Positions 51,828 through 61,496 of a DNA stretch of 64,000 nt are shown in pieces (position 1 is the first letter of the stretch; every line of letters starts with the position of its first letter). The notes under the pieces are model-generated. The model was given only the letters and a program-made list of their open reading frames with translations. It did not search any database and had not been told where the DNA came from. The DNA lies in NCBI RefSeq assembly GCF_012979235.1, contig NZ_JAATWC010000009.1:1-64000 (forward strand), read 5' to 3'. A program made the translations under genes and the position numbers. This DNA comes from Dissulfurirhabdus thermomarina (GTDB lineage Bacteria; Desulfobacterota; Dissulfuribacteria; Dissulfuribacterales; Dissulfurirhabdaceae).

Positions 51828-53297
51828 ATGGCAGAGCGCGGGGAGCGGGGCCATATGGGCTGGAGCGCCGGGGACGTGGCCGCGGCCACCGGGGGGCGCC
51901 TCTGCGGCGGCGGGCCGGATGCCTGGGTGGCGGGCGTCTCCACCGATTCGCGCCGGATCGCTCCCGGGGAACTCTTCTGGGCGCTCAAGGGCCCGAGGTT
52001 CGACGGGCACGAGTTCGTCGGCGAGGCCCTCCGCCGGGGGGCCGCCGGCGCCGTGGTCCAGCAGGACGCCTGCGGCGCCCATCCCGGGCCGCTCCCCGGG
52101 GGCGCCAGCCGGAACGTCATCATCCGCGTGGCGGATACCCTCCGGGCCCTGGGCGATTTTGCGGCCTGGCACCGGCGCCGGATCGGCCTCCGGGTCTTCG
52201 GCGTGACCGGCAGCTGCGGCAAGACCACCACGAAGGACCTCGTGGCGGCGGTGCTCGGCCGGCGGTGGCCGACCGTGGCCACCCGGGGCAACTTCAACAA
52301 TCTGATCGGTCTTCCGCTGACCCTGCTCGGGGCCCGGCCCGAAGACCGCTGGGCCGTCCTCGAGATGGGGATGAACCAGCCGGGGGAGATCCGGCGACTG
52401 TGCGAGATCGCCGGGCCCGAGGCCGGGCTCGTCACCACGGTGCAACCCGTCCACCTCGAGGGCCTCGGGGACATCGAAGGCGTCGCGGCGGAGAAGGCGG
52501 CCCTCTTCGCCGCTCTCCCGGCCTCCGGCGTGGCCGTGGTCAACCTCGACGACCCCCGGGTGCGGGCGGCGGCAGAGGGATTGGCCTGCCGGCGCGTCAC
52601 CTGGTCGCTGGCGGGGGCGGCCGGGGCGGAGGCGCGGTGCCGCCGCTGGGAGCCCCGGAAGGACGGGACCCTGGCGGTCTTCGACCTGGCGGGGACGGTG
52701 CTGGAATGCCGCCTGCGTCTCGTGGGGGTCGTCAACGTGGCCAACGCCCTGGCGGCGGCCGCAGCGGGGCTGGCGGTCGGCGTGCCCGCGGCCGAGATCC
52801 GGGCGGCCCTCGAGGCGGCGGCCCCGGCCCCGGGGCGGCTGCGGCTGGCGCCGCTGCCCGGCGGCCGCCGGCTCCTGGACGACACCTACAACGCCAACCC
52901 CGCCTCCATGCGGGCGGCCCTCGAGACCCTGGCCCGGTGGGCCGGGGACCGGCCGCGGGTGGCCATCCTCGGCACCATGTTCGAGCTGGGGGCGGAGGCG
53001 GCCGCCTACCACGAGGCCCTCGGGGCCGCGGCGGCCGCCGCCGGCCTCTCGCACCTCGTGGCGGTGGGGGAGTTCGCCGACCGGGTGGCGCGGGGTGCCG
53101 GGGGGATGCCCTGCACCGCCCTCGAGAGCACCGAGGCCCTCCTCGAGTGGTTGCCGGCGCACGCGGCGGGCCTCTGCCCGGAGGGCGGCTTCGTCCTCGT
53201 CAAGGGGTCCCGGGGCATGGGGCTCGAGCGGGCGGCGGCAGGGCTCGCCGAGGCCTTGTCGGGGCGGCGGGACCTGGCCGGGGCGGGAGGGCGCTAG
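51828..53297 (+). CDS. murF: UDP-MurNAc-tripeptide--D-Ala-D-Ala ligase
   Basis: A 489-residue Mur ligase completing the pentapeptide. STDSRRIAPGELFWALKG, the ATP loop GVTGSCGKTTTKD near residues 125-137, GNFNNLIGLPLTLL, EMGMNQPGEI and DDTYNANPASM are signatures. The ATG at 51828 follows the murE stop by 3 bases; a second ATG at 51855 has a better ribosome site and would remove 9 residues. Confidence 0.95.
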   Translation: MAERGERGHMGWSAGDVAAATGGRLCGGGPDAWVAGVSTDSRRIAPGELFWALKGPRFDGHEFVGEALRRGAAGAVVQQDACGAHPGPLPGGASRNVIIRVADTLRALGDFAAWHRRRIGLRVFGVTGSCGKTTTKDLVAAVLGRRWPTVATRGNFNNLIGLPLTLLGARPEDRWAVLEMGMNQPGEIRRLCEIAGPEAGLVTTVQPVHLEGLGDIEGVAAEKAALFAALPASGVAVVNLDDPRVRAAAEGLACRRVTWSLAGAAGAEARCRRWEPRKDGTLAVFDLAGTVLECRLRLVGVVNVANALAAAAAGLAVGVPAAEIRAALEAAAPAPGRLRLAPLPGGRRLLDDTYNANPASMRAALETLARWAGDRPRVAILGTMFELGAEAAAYHEALGAAAAAAGLSHLVAVGEFADRVARGAGGMPCTALESTEALLEWLPAHAAGLCPEGGFVLVKGSRGMGLERAAAGLAEALSGRRDLAGAGGR

Positions 53298-54377
53298 ATG
53301 TTCTACCACCTCCTCTACCCGCTGCACGAGACCTGGCCGGTCTTCAACGTCTTCCGGTACATCACCTTCCGGACCATCTACGCGGCGCTCACGGCCCTGT
53401 TCCTGGTCTTCTTCCTGGGCCCGTGGTTCATCGAGCGGGTCCGTCGCCTCCAGCTCGGCCAGGTGGTCCGGGAGGACGGTCCCGCCACCCACCATGCCAA
53501 GGCCGGGACGCCGAGCCTGGGGGGGCTGCTCATCGTGGGCGCCGTGGTGGCCTCGACCCTGCTCTGGGCCAACCTCGGCGACCTCTACGTCTGGATCGTC
53601 CTCCTCATCCTCTGCGGCAACGCGGGGGTGGGCCTGGTGGACGATCTCCGAAAGGTCCGGTACCGGAACGCCGAGGGGCTGCCGGCCAGGTGGAAGCTCG
53701 TCCTCCAGGCCCTGGTCTTCCTGGTCGCCGTGGTCATCCTGGTCCGGGAGGGCGCCTACGACACCCGTCTCAGCGTGCCCTTCTTCAAGGGCTTCAGGCC
53801 GGACCTGGGCGCCTGGTACGGGGTGCTCGCCTTCTTCGTGGTGGTCGGCGCGGCCAACGCGGTCAACCTCACCGACGGGCTGGACGGGCTCGCCACGGGC
53901 CCGGTGGTGGTGACCTCGGCGGTCTACACCCTGTTCGCCTATCTGGCCGGCCACGCCAGCCTCGCCGCCTACCTCCAGATTCCCTCCGTCCCCGGGGCCG
54001 GGGAACTGGCGGTCTTCTGCGGGGCGCTGGTGGGGGCCGGCCTCGGCTTCCTCTGGTACAATGCCCACCCGGCCGAGATCTTCATGGGCGACGTGGGGTC
54101 CCTGGCCATGGGGGGCGCCCTGGGGGCCGTGGCGGTGCTCTCCAAGCAGGAGATCCTGCTCGCCATCGTGGGCGGGGTCTTCGTGGCGGAGGCCTGCTCC
54201 GTCATGCTCCAGGTGGGGTTCTTCAAGATGACCGGCGGGCGGCGCATCTTCCGGATGGCGCCGCTCCACCACCATTTCGAACTGAAGGGATGGCCCGAGT
54301 CCAAGGTCATCGTCCGGTTCTGGATCGTCTCCGTGCTGTTGGGCCTCCTGGCCATCAGCACGCTGAAGCTGCGCTGA
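53298..54377 (+). CDS. mraY: phospho-MurNAc-pentapeptide transferase MraY
   Basis: A 359-residue membrane enzyme with about ten spans that makes lipid I. HHAKAGTPSLGGLLI, VDDLRKV with the metal-binding Asp pair, NAVNLTDGLDGLA, WYNAHPAEIFMGDVGSLAMGG and APLHHHFELKGWPE are family motifs. Length equals E. coli MraY (360). The ATG directly follows the murF stop. Confidence 0.97.
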   Translation: MFYHLLYPLHETWPVFNVFRYITFRTIYAALTALFLVFFLGPWFIERVRRLQLGQVVREDGPATHHAKAGTPSLGGLLIVGAVVASTLLWANLGDLYVWIVLLILCGNAGVGLVDDLRKVRYRNAEGLPARWKLVLQALVFLVAVVILVREGAYDTRLSVPFFKGFRPDLGAWYGVLAFFVVVGAANAVNLTDGLDGLATGPVVVTSAVYTLFAYLAGHASLAAYLQIPSVPGAGELAVFCGALVGAGLGFLWYNAHPAEIFMGDVGSLAMGGALGAVAVLSKQEILLAIVGGVFVAEACSVMLQVGFFKMTGGRRIFRMAPLHHHFELKGWPESKVIVRFWIVSVLLGLLAISTLKLR

Positions 54378-54378
54378 G

Positions 54379-55881
54379 GTGTCCATGATGGGCATGGGAA
54401 CGTCACAGGCCGTCGCGCCGGAGCCCGGTAGATTCCATGGCTGCCGTGCCGTGGTCCTCGGTCTCGGCCTCTCAGGCCGGGCGGCGGCCCGGTGGCTGGC
54501 CCGGGGCGGGGCACGGGTCCACTGCACCGACGCCAGGCCCGTGGAGGAGTGGCCGCGGGAGTTCGTGGCCTGGTGCCGGGCCGCCGGGGTGGAGGTCCGG
54601 GGCGGCGGGCACGAGGCCGACCGCTTCGCGGCGGCGGACCTGGTGGTGGTCTCCCCCGGGGTGCCGCCCCGGCTCCCGGCGCTCCAGGCCGCCAAGCGGG
54701 CCGGGGTCCCGGTGGTGGGCGAACTGGCCCTGGCCGCCGATGCCTGGGAGGGGCCCATCCTCGCCGTGACGGGGACCAACGGGAAGACCACCACCACGGA
54801 GATCGCGGGCGCCATGCTCCGGGCGGGCGGCGTGGCCGGGGTCGTGGCGGGCAACATCGGGGTGCCCCTGGCGGATCTCCTCTGCGAGGGAGAGGGGAGG
54901 GGGACCGCCGTGGTGGAGGTGAGCAGCTTCCAGCTCGATACCTGCCCGGATCGGCCCGTCCCCGTGGGCGCCGGGGCCCCGCTCCGGCCCTTCTCGCCCC
55001 ATGCCGGGGCCTGGCTGAACCTGGCCCCCGACCACCTCGACCGCTACCCGGGAATGGAGGCCTACGGGGCGAGCAAGGCACGGCTGCTCCGGCTCCAGGG
55101 CGAGACGGACTGGGCCGTGCTCAACCGCGGGGACGTCTTCCTCGCGCCCTGGGCCGGCACGGGCCGGGGGCGCCGGCTCTTCTTCGGCTTCGGGGCGGAG
55201 GACATCCCCGGGGCCTGGGCCGACGCCGACGGCGCCGCCTGCCGGGTCCTCTGGCCCGACGGGAGGGAAGAGCGCTACGATCTCGCCGGCTGGACCCTCA
55301 AGGGCCGGCACAACCTCGAAAACCTCATGGCGGCGGTGCTGCTCGCCCGGGTGGCCGGGGCTCCGCCCGAGGCGGTCCAGGAGGTGATCCCCCTCTTCCG
55401 GGCTCCCGCCCACCGGATGCAGTGGGTGGGGCGCAGGGACGGCGTGGACTACTTCGACGACTCCAAGGCCACCAACGTGGCCGCGGTGGTGCGGGCCCTG
55501 GAATTCTTCGGCTCCGGGGTGGTCCTCGTGGCCGGAGGCCAGGGCAAGGGGGAGGACTACCGGCCCCTGGCGGAGGCCGCCCGGGGCCGGTTGCGCGGCG
55601 CGGTGGTGATGGGCGAGGACCAGGACGCCCTCGCCCGGGAACTCCGGCGCGTGACCCAGGTGGTGACGGTCCCCTACATCCCCGGCGGGGAACCCGATGA
55701 CGGGTTCCGGGCCATGCGGCGGGCGGTCCGGGCCGCCGCCGAGATGGCGCGGCCGGGGGACACGGTGCTTCTCGGGCCCGCCTGCGCCAGCTTCGATCTC
55801 TTCGAGAACTACGCCGCCCGGGGGCGCGCCTTCCAGGAGGCGGTGCGCCGGCTCGGCGAGGGCGACGGGGGGGAGGCGTGA
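54379..55881 (+). CDS. murD: UDP-MurNAc-L-alanine--D-glutamate ligase
   Basis: A 500-residue Mur ligase adding D-Glu. VVLGLGLSGRAAARWL at the start, VVSPGVPP, the ATP loop VTGTNGKTTTTE near residues 128-139, EVSSFQL, NLAPDHLDRY, and FDDSKATNVAAV follow. The stretch between EVSSFQL and NLAPDH (TCPDRPVPVGAGAPLRPFSP ...) is longer than usual, adding about 18 residues. The start is GTG at 54379; ATGs at 54385 and 54388 are alternatives. murG follows directly, with no ftsW. Confidence 0.93.
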   Translation: MSMMGMGTSQAVAPEPGRFHGCRAVVLGLGLSGRAAARWLARGGARVHCTDARPVEEWPREFVAWCRAAGVEVRGGGHEADRFAAADLVVVSPGVPPRLPALQAAKRAGVPVVGELALAADAWEGPILAVTGTNGKTTTTEIAGAMLRAGGVAGVVAGNIGVPLADLLCEGEGRGTAVVEVSSFQLDTCPDRPVPVGAGAPLRPFSPHAGAWLNLAPDHLDRYPGMEAYGASKARLLRLQGETDWAVLNRGDVFLAPWAGTGRGRRLFFGFGAEDIPGAWADADGAACRVLWPDGREERYDLAGWTLKGRHNLENLMAAVLLARVAGAPPEAVQEVIPLFRAPAHRMQWVGRRDGVDYFDDSKATNVAAVVRALEFFGSGVVLVAGGQGKGEDYRPLAEAARGRLRGAVVMGEDQDALARELRRVTQVVTVPYIPGGEPDDGFRAMRRAVRAAAEMARPGDTVLLGPACASFDLFENYAARGRAFQEAVRRLGEGDGGEA

Positions 55882-57047
55882 TGCCGGCCGGCTCCCGCGA
55901 CGTCTTTCGCCTGGCCATCACCGGCGGCGGCACCGGGGGGCACGTCTTCCCCGGCATCGCCGTGGCGGAGGCCCTGGCGGCCCGGCGCCCCATGGAGGTC
56001 CTCTGGATCGGCACCGGCCGGCCCGTGGAGCGGGACGCCTTCCGGGATCGGCCCTGGGACTACCGCGTCCTCGACGTGCGGCCCCTCCAGGGGGTGGGCC
56101 CCGTGGAGCAGGTGCGGGCCGTGGCGGGGCTGCCGGCCGCGGTGCTGCGGGCGTGGCGGTGGCTCAGGGAGTTCCGGCCCCACGTGGTCTTCGGCGTCGG
56201 CGGCTACGTCTCGGGGCCGGTCCTCCTGGCCGCCCGGCTCTGCGGGCTGCCCGCCGCCATCCACGAGCAGAACGTGGTGCCGGGGCTCGCCAACCGGTTG
56301 GCTGCCCGGTTCGCCAACCGGGTCTTCATCAGCTTCGCCGGGAGCGCGGATCGCTTTCCCGCCGGAAAGACCGTGCTCACCGGGAATCCCGTGCGGCGGG
56401 CCATCCTCGAGGCCCGCAGGCGGGCCCCGCGGCCCCGGCGGGGGGTGATGAGGCTCCTGGTGCTGGGAGGGAGCCAGGGGGCCCGGCGGCTGAACCGCCT
56501 GGCCAGCAACGCCGTCATCTCCCTCTGGAACTCCGGGGTGGATCTCCGCGTGACCCACCAGACCGGCGCCGACGACCGCGAAGAGATCGCCCGGCGCTAC
56601 CGGGAGGCGGGGGGCAGCCACCGGGTGGAGGCCTTCATCACGGACATCCACCGCGCCTACGCCGAGGCGGACCTGGTGCTCTGCCGGGCCGGGGCCACGA
56701 CCTTGGCGGAGCTGGCCGCGGTGGGGCGGCCGGCCATCCTGGTGCCCTACCCCTTCGCGGCGGGGCGCCACCAGGAGGCCAATGCCCGGGAGATGGCGGC
56801 GGCCGGCGCCGCCCGAGTGATCCTGGAGGAGGACACCGGGGCGGTGACCCTGGCCGAGGAACTCCGCTTCCTCCTGGAGAACCCGGAGCACCTGGACCGG
56901 ATGTGCGAGAACGCCGCCCGCCTGGGGCGGCCCAACGCGGCGGAGGAGATCGCCGGGGCCCTCGTGGAACTGGCCGAGGGGGCGCCGACCACCCGGCCGG
57001 AGGCGGAGCACCGGCCGGAAGACGGGGAGGGCGACGACCATGTATAA
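55881..57047 (+). CDS. murG: lipid II synthase MurG (GlcNAc transferase)
   Basis: A 388-residue glycosyltransferase on the inner face of the membrane that turns lipid I into lipid II. ITGGGTGGHVFPGIAVAEAL at the start, FGVGGYVSGPVLLAA, HEQNVVPGLANRL, LVLGGSQGARRLN and LVLCRAGATTLAELAAVGRPAILVPYPFAAGRHQ are signatures. The last 25 residues form an acidic tail not seen in E. coli MurG. The ATG shares one base with the murD stop; a GTG at 55878 is also possible. Confidence 0.95.
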   Translation: MPAGSRDVFRLAITGGGTGGHVFPGIAVAEALAARRPMEVLWIGTGRPVERDAFRDRPWDYRVLDVRPLQGVGPVEQVRAVAGLPAAVLRAWRWLREFRPHVVFGVGGYVSGPVLLAARLCGLPAAIHEQNVVPGLANRLAARFANRVFISFAGSADRFPAGKTVLTGNPVRRAILEARRRAPRPRRGVMRLLVLGGSQGARRLNRLASNAVISLWNSGVDLRVTHQTGADDREEIARRYREAGGSHRVEAFITDIHRAYAEADLVLCRAGATTLAELAAVGRPAILVPYPFAAGRHQEANAREMAAAGAARVILEEDTGAVTLAEELRFLLENPEHLDRMCENAARLGRPNAAEEIAGALVELAEGAPTTRPEAEHRPEDGEGDDHV

Positions 57048-58434
57048 GAAGCAGCACGTCCATTTCGTGGGTATCGGGGGGATCGGCATGAGCGGACTGG
57101 CCCGGGTGCTCCTGACCCTCGGGCACTCGGTGAGCGGCTCCGATCTCCGCCAGACCGAGCTCACCCGGGCCCTGGAGCGCATGGGCGCAGTGGTCTACCG
57201 GGGGCATGCGCCGGAACACGTCCTGGGGGCCGACGTGGTGGTGATCTCCTCGGCCGTCCGGGCCGACAACCCCGAGGTGGAGGCCGCCCGGGTGGCCCAG
57301 ATCCCGGTGATCCCGAGGGCCGAGATGCTGGCGGGGCTCATGCGGCTCAAGAAGTTCGGCATCGCCGTGGCCGGCGCCCACGGCAAGACCAGCACCACCT
57401 CCCTGGTGGCCGCGGTGCTCCGGGAGGGGGGGCTGGATCCCACGGTGATCATCGGCGGCAAGGTCAACGGCATCGGCGGGAACGCCTGCTGGGGCCGGGG
57501 CGACTACCTCGTGGCCGAAGCCGACGAGAGCGACGGGAGCTTCCTCCGCCTGACCCCCAGCATCGCCGTGGTCACCAACATCGACCGGGAACACCTGGAC
57601 CACTACCGGGATCTCGACCACATCCGCCGGAGCTTCGCCGAGTTCCTGGACCGGCTCCCTTTCTACGGGCTGGCGGTGCTGTGCGCCGACGATCCCCACG
57701 TGGCGGACCTCCTTCCCGGCGGGGACCGGCGGGTCATCACCTACGGCACCTCCGAAGCGGCGGACCTCCGGGCCCGCGACATCCGGCACGAGGCGGGCGG
57801 CGTGGCCTTCAGCGCCTGGTGGCAGGAGGCGGAACTCGGATCCATCCGCCTCCGGAAGCCGGGGCTCCACAACGTCCGAAACGCCCTGGCGGCCCTGGCG
57901 GTGGGGATCGAGCTGGAGATCCCCTTCGAGGTCATCCGGCAGGGCCTCCACGGTTTCACCGGGGTGGGGCGGCGCTTCGAGCACGTCGGCGAGGTCCGCG
58001 GCATCACCGTCATGGACGACTACGCCCACCACCCCACGGAGATCCGGGCCACCCTCGAGGCGGCCCGGGCCTGCTGGCCCGACCGCCGGCTGGTGGTGCT
58101 GTTCGAGCCGCACCGCTACACCCGGACCCACGCCCTCATGGACGAATTCGCCGGCGCCTTCACCGGCGCCGACCTCCTCTTCCTCACCGAGATCTACCCG
58201 GCCAGCGAGGAGCCCATCGTGGGGGTGAGCGGTGAGCGGCTCGCCCGCCGGGTCCGGGAGCGGCATGCGGGGGAGGTCCAGTTCGTCCCCTCGTGCGAGG
58301 CCCTGGCCGAGGCGGCGGCCACCCGCCTCCGGCCGGGTGACGTGGTCTTCACCCTGGGAGCGGGCGGGATCGGGGCCGTCGGCCAACGGCTCGTGGAGAT
58401 CCTCGGGGGAAAGGCGCAGGCGGCGGTCCCATGA
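57040..58434 (+). CDS. murC: UDP-N-acetylmuramate--L-alanine ligase
   Basis: A 464-residue Mur ligase starting the peptide stem. HFVGIGGIGMSGLARVL, GSDLRQTE, the ATP loop AGAHGKTSTTSLV near residues 109-121, EADESDGSFL, NIDREHLDHY and MDDYAHHPTEIRATL are all present. It overlaps murG by 8 bases. Confidence 0.97.
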   Translation: MYKKQHVHFVGIGGIGMSGLARVLLTLGHSVSGSDLRQTELTRALERMGAVVYRGHAPEHVLGADVVVISSAVRADNPEVEAARVAQIPVIPRAEMLAGLMRLKKFGIAVAGAHGKTSTTSLVAAVLREGGLDPTVIIGGKVNGIGGNACWGRGDYLVAEADESDGSFLRLTPSIAVVTNIDREHLDHYRDLDHIRRSFAEFLDRLPFYGLAVLCADDPHVADLLPGGDRRVITYGTSEAADLRARDIRHEAGGVAFSAWWQEAELGSIRLRKPGLHNVRNALAALAVGIELEIPFEVIRQGLHGFTGVGRRFEHVGEVRGITVMDDYAHHPTEIRATLEAARACWPDRRLVVLFEPHRYTRTHALMDEFAGAFTGADLLFLTEIYPASEEPIVGVSGERLARRVRERHAGEVQFVPSCEALAEAAATRLRPGDVVFTLGAGGIGAVGQRLVEILGGKAQAAVP

Positions 58435-59369
58435 TGCAGGCCTTCCGGCAGCGGACGGGCGGGGCCTCGGCCCTGGCGGCGGACCTGAGGGGTATCGCCG
58501 GGCTCGAGGTCCGGGAGGACGTCCCACTGGCCCCCTTCACCACCTTCCGGATCGGCGGGCCGGCGCGCCTCTTCCTGCGCCCGGCGGACCGCGGGGCCCT
58601 GGAACGGGCGGTGGCCTTCCTGGGCCGGCGGGGAATCGGGTTCCGGGTGCTCGGCCGGGGGAGCAACCTCCTGGTGGACGACCGGGGGGTGGACCTGGTA
58701 CTGGCCCCGTCGGGGCTGCAGGGCTTGGAAGGGGCGGGGGCGGCCGGGCGCCTTCGGGCCGAGGCCGGGGTGCCCCTGGCGCGGCTCATCGCCCGCTCCC
58801 TCGCGGCCGGCCTCGTGGGGCTCGAGGCCCTGGCCGGGATCCCGGGGAGCGTGGGCGGGGCCTTCGCCGGCAACGCCGGGGCCGGCGGAACGGCCTTCCT
58901 CGACCGCGTGCGCCGGGTCTTCCTGGTCTCGGGGGAGGGGGGCGGCTGGATGGAACGGCGCGACCTCGCCACCGGCTACCGTCGCGTGGACCTCCCCCCC
59001 GGGACTGTGGCGGCGGTGGTGGAGGTGGAACTCGGCGCCGGCGACCCGGACGAGGCCCGGCGGCGCATCCGCGGCCTCATGGCCCGCCGGGCACGGACAC
59101 AGCCCCTGGGGCGGCCCAGCGCGGGGTGCGTCTTCCGGAATCCGCCGGGAGACTCCGCGGGCCGGCTCATCGAGGCCCTGGGCTTCAAGGGCTATACCCT
59201 GGGCGGGGCCCGGGTGTCCGAGCGCCACGCCAACTTCATCGTGAACCTGGGCGGGGCCCGGGCGGCGGACGTGCGCGCCATCATGAAACGGATCCAGGAG
59301 CGGGCCCTGCGGGCGGCCGGGGTCTTCCTCCAGCCCGAGATCCGGGTCTGGAGCGAGGAGGGAGAATGA
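58431..59369 (+). CDS. murB: UDP-N-acetylenolpyruvoylglucosamine reductase
   Basis: A 312-residue FAD enzyme giving UDP-MurNAc. PFTTFRIGGPARLF and LGRGSNLLVDDRG bind FAD; EALAGIPGSVGGAFAGNAGAGG and the catalytic region PSAGCVFRNPPGDSAGRLIEALGFKGYTLGGARVSERHANFIVN follow. The Ser of SAGCVFRNP is the proton donor. It is of the short, type II-like form. It overlaps murC as ATGA; no ddl gene follows. Confidence 0.95.
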   Translation: MMQAFRQRTGGASALAADLRGIAGLEVREDVPLAPFTTFRIGGPARLFLRPADRGALERAVAFLGRRGIGFRVLGRGSNLLVDDRGVDLVLAPSGLQGLEGAGAAGRLRAEAGVPLARLIARSLAAGLVGLEALAGIPGSVGGAFAGNAGAGGTAFLDRVRRVFLVSGEGGGWMERRDLATGYRRVDLPPGTVAAVVEVELGAGDPDEARRRIRGLMARRARTQPLGRPSAGCVFRNPPGDSAGRLIEALGFKGYTLGGARVSERHANFIVNLGGARAADVRAIMKRIQERALRAAGVFLQPEIRVWSEEGE

Positions 59370-59391
59370 TGCGGGTCACGGGAGAACGGCC

Positions 59392-60225
59392 ATGAGGATC
59401 CGGCAGGCCACGAGGGGGCGGCCGCGGCGGATCGCGGCCGCGAAGCGGGGGACGGCCGGGCGCACGGCCCGGCGGCTGGGTGCGTACGGGGTGCTCTGCG
59501 CCGCGGTGCTGGCGGGGCTCTACCTCGGCTGGACCGCCCTCGGTCACTGGCCGGCGCTGGCCCTCAAGACCGTGGAGGTCCGCGGCGCCCACCGGGTCGG
59601 GCGCGCGGAGGTCATCCGGCTGAGCGGCGCCAGGCCGGGGATGAACCTTCTTGCCCTGGACCCCGGCGCCATGGCCCGGGCCGTGGAGGCCCAGCCCTGG
59701 ATCCGGCGGGCGGCCGTCCGGCGGGTCTTTCCCGACCGCCTGGTGCTCACCCTGGAGGAGCGGACCCCCGTGGCCCTCGTCAACCTGGACGGGATCCGGC
59801 TGGTGGACGCCGACGGCGTGGTGTTCAAGGCGCTCGAGCCGGGGGATCCGTCGGACCTGCCCCTCATCTCGGGGCTTTCGGCGGATCCCGGGCGCCCGGG
59901 CCGGCTTCCGTCCAAGGGGCTTCGGGCCCTTCGGCTCATCGCCATGGCGGGCCGGGGCGAACGGGTGCTCAGCGCCCGAAACATCGCCCAGATCCACTTC
60001 GAAAAGGACGGCCGGATGGTGGTCTACACGGCGGATGCCGCCGTGCCCATCGCCTTCGGCGACGGGGACCTCCGCCGGGAGTTCCGAAAGGCCGAGGCCG
60101 TCCTCTACCAGGTCTATCGATCCGGCCGGTATCACCGGGTCGCCAGGATCGAGTTGGACTACTCGAACCAGGCCGCCTGGGCCAGACTCAAGGAGGCTGG
60201 GGACCTCGTCCGGGCCCCGGAATGA
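59392..60225 (+). CDS. ftsQ: cell division protein FtsQ
   Basis: A 277-residue single-pass protein: a basic cytoplasmic start, membrane helix at about residues 29-48, a POTRA domain (LKTVEVRGAHRVGRAEVIRLSG ... QPWIRRAAVRRVFPDRLVLTLEERTPVALV) and a C-terminal FtsQ domain. FtsQ joins FtsL and FtsB at the division site. It is placed as usual between murB and ftsA. Confidence 0.92.
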   Translation: MRIRQATRGRPRRIAAAKRGTAGRTARRLGAYGVLCAAVLAGLYLGWTALGHWPALALKTVEVRGAHRVGRAEVIRLSGARPGMNLLALDPGAMARAVEAQPWIRRAAVRRVFPDRLVLTLEERTPVALVNLDGIRLVDADGVVFKALEPGDPSDLPLISGLSADPGRPGRLPSKGLRALRLIAMAGRGERVLSARNIAQIHFEKDGRMVVYTADAAVPIAFGDGDLRREFRKAEAVLYQVYRSGRYHRVARIELDYSNQAAWARLKEAGDLVRAPE

Positions 60226-60229
60226 GCAC

Positions 60230-61441
60230 GTGAAGGACATCGTCGTAGGACTCGATATCGGTACCACCAAGATCTGCGCCGTGGTGGGCGAGGTCCACTC
60301 GGACGGCGTGGAGGTGGTCGGGGTGGGGACCCACCCCTCCGACGGCCTCCGAAAGGGCGTGGTGGTCAACATCGAGAGCACGGTGAACTCCATCCGCAAG
60401 GCGGTGGAGGAGGCCGAGCTCATGGCCGGGTGCGAGATCGGCGCCGTCTACGTGGGGATCGCCGGCAGCCATATCAAGGGCTTCAACAGCCACGGGGTCA
60501 TCGCCGTCAAGGGGCGCGAGGTGAGCCAGGACGACGTGGACCGGGTCATCGACGCCGCCCGGGCCGTGGCCATCCCGCTGGACCGTGAGGTCATCCATAC
60601 CCTGCCCCAGGAATACATCGTGGACGACCAGGACGGCATCCTCGACCCGGTGGGGATGACCGGGGTCCGCCTGGAGGCCCGGGTCCACATCGTGACCGGG
60701 GCGGTGACCGCCGCCCAGAACCTCATCAAGTGTGCCAACCGGGCCGGCCTCGACGTGGTGGACATCGTGCTCCAGCCGCTGGCCTCGGCGGAGGCCGTCC
60801 TGACCGACGAGGAACGGGCCCTGGGCGTCGCCCTGGTGGACTTCGGGGGCGGGACCACGGACCTGGCCATCTTCGCCGACAGCACCATCAAGCACACCTC
60901 GGTCCTGGGACTCGGGGGGAACAATCTCACCAACGACATCGCGGTGGGGCTCCGGACGCCCATGCGGGAGGCCGAGCGCATCAAGGTCGGCCACGGCTGT
61001 TGCGCCAGCGGCCTCGTGGGACGCGACGAGATGGTCGAGGTGCCCAGCGTCGGCGGCCGAAAGCCCCGCCTGCTCTCCCGCCAGGTCCTGGCGGAGATCC
61101 TGGAGCCGAGGGTCGAGGAGATCTTCTCCCTCATCGACCAGGACATCGAGCGGACCGGGCTCAAGGATCTCCTCGCCTCCGGCGTGGTGCTCACCGGGGG
61201 CACCGCCGAGCTGGAGGGAATGGTGGAGGTGGCGGAACAGGTGTTTCAGCTCCCGGCCCGGGTGGGCTATCCCCGGCGGGTGGGCGGCCTGGTGGACGTG
61301 GTGAGCGCCCCGATGTACGCCACCGCCGTGGGCCTCGTGCTCTACGGCGTCGACAACCCGCCCCGGCACAAGTTCCGCATCCGGGACGGGAACATCTTCA
61401 ACCGGGTGGCCGGCCGGATGAAGAACTGGTTCCGGATCTAG
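60230..61441 (+). CDS. ftsA: cell division protein FtsA
   Basis: A 403-residue actin-like protein that ties FtsZ to the membrane. [17 protein letters not shown] (phosphate 1), the 1C subdomain (about residues 85-160), [16 protein letters not shown] (phosphate 2), [15 protein letters not shown] (adenosine) and the C-terminal amphipathic helix [11 protein letters not shown] are all clear. The start is GTG at 60230, 4 bases after the ftsQ stop. Confidence 0.96.
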   Translation: MKDIVVGLDIGTTKICAVVGEVHSDGVEVVGVGTHPSDGLRKGVVVNIESTVNSIRKAVEEAELMAGCEIGAVYVGIAGSHIKGFNSHGVIAVKGREVSQDDVDRVIDAARAVAIPLDREVIHTLPQEYIVDDQDGILDPVGMTGVRLEARVHIVTGAVTAAQNLIKCANRAGLDVVDIVLQPLASAEAVLTDEERALGVALVDFGGGTTDLAIFADSTIKHTSVLGLGGNNLTNDIAVGLRTPMREAERIKVGHGCCASGLVGRDEMVEVPSVGGRKPRLLSRQVLAEILEPRVEEIFSLIDQDIERTGLKDLLASGVVLTGGTAELEGMVEVAEQVFQLPARVGYPRRVGGLVDVVSAPMYATAVGLVLYGVDNPPRHKFRIRDGNIFNRVAGRMKNWFRI

Positions 61442-61496
61442 GGGCGGCCGGCGGCGAGCGCACAGGAACGACCAGGGAACGAGCAGGGGGAAGAAG

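Noticed and set aside
50073-54857. A 1594-codon open frame on the minus strand, antisense to the dcw genes
   Set aside because: It is opposite well-recognised murE, murF, mraY and murD, has low-complexity Pro/Arg/Gly-rich sequence and no domain. Such long antisense frames arise from the GC-rich codon usage; similar ones at 6884-10891, 12714-16601 and 32500-36696 were dropped for the same reason.
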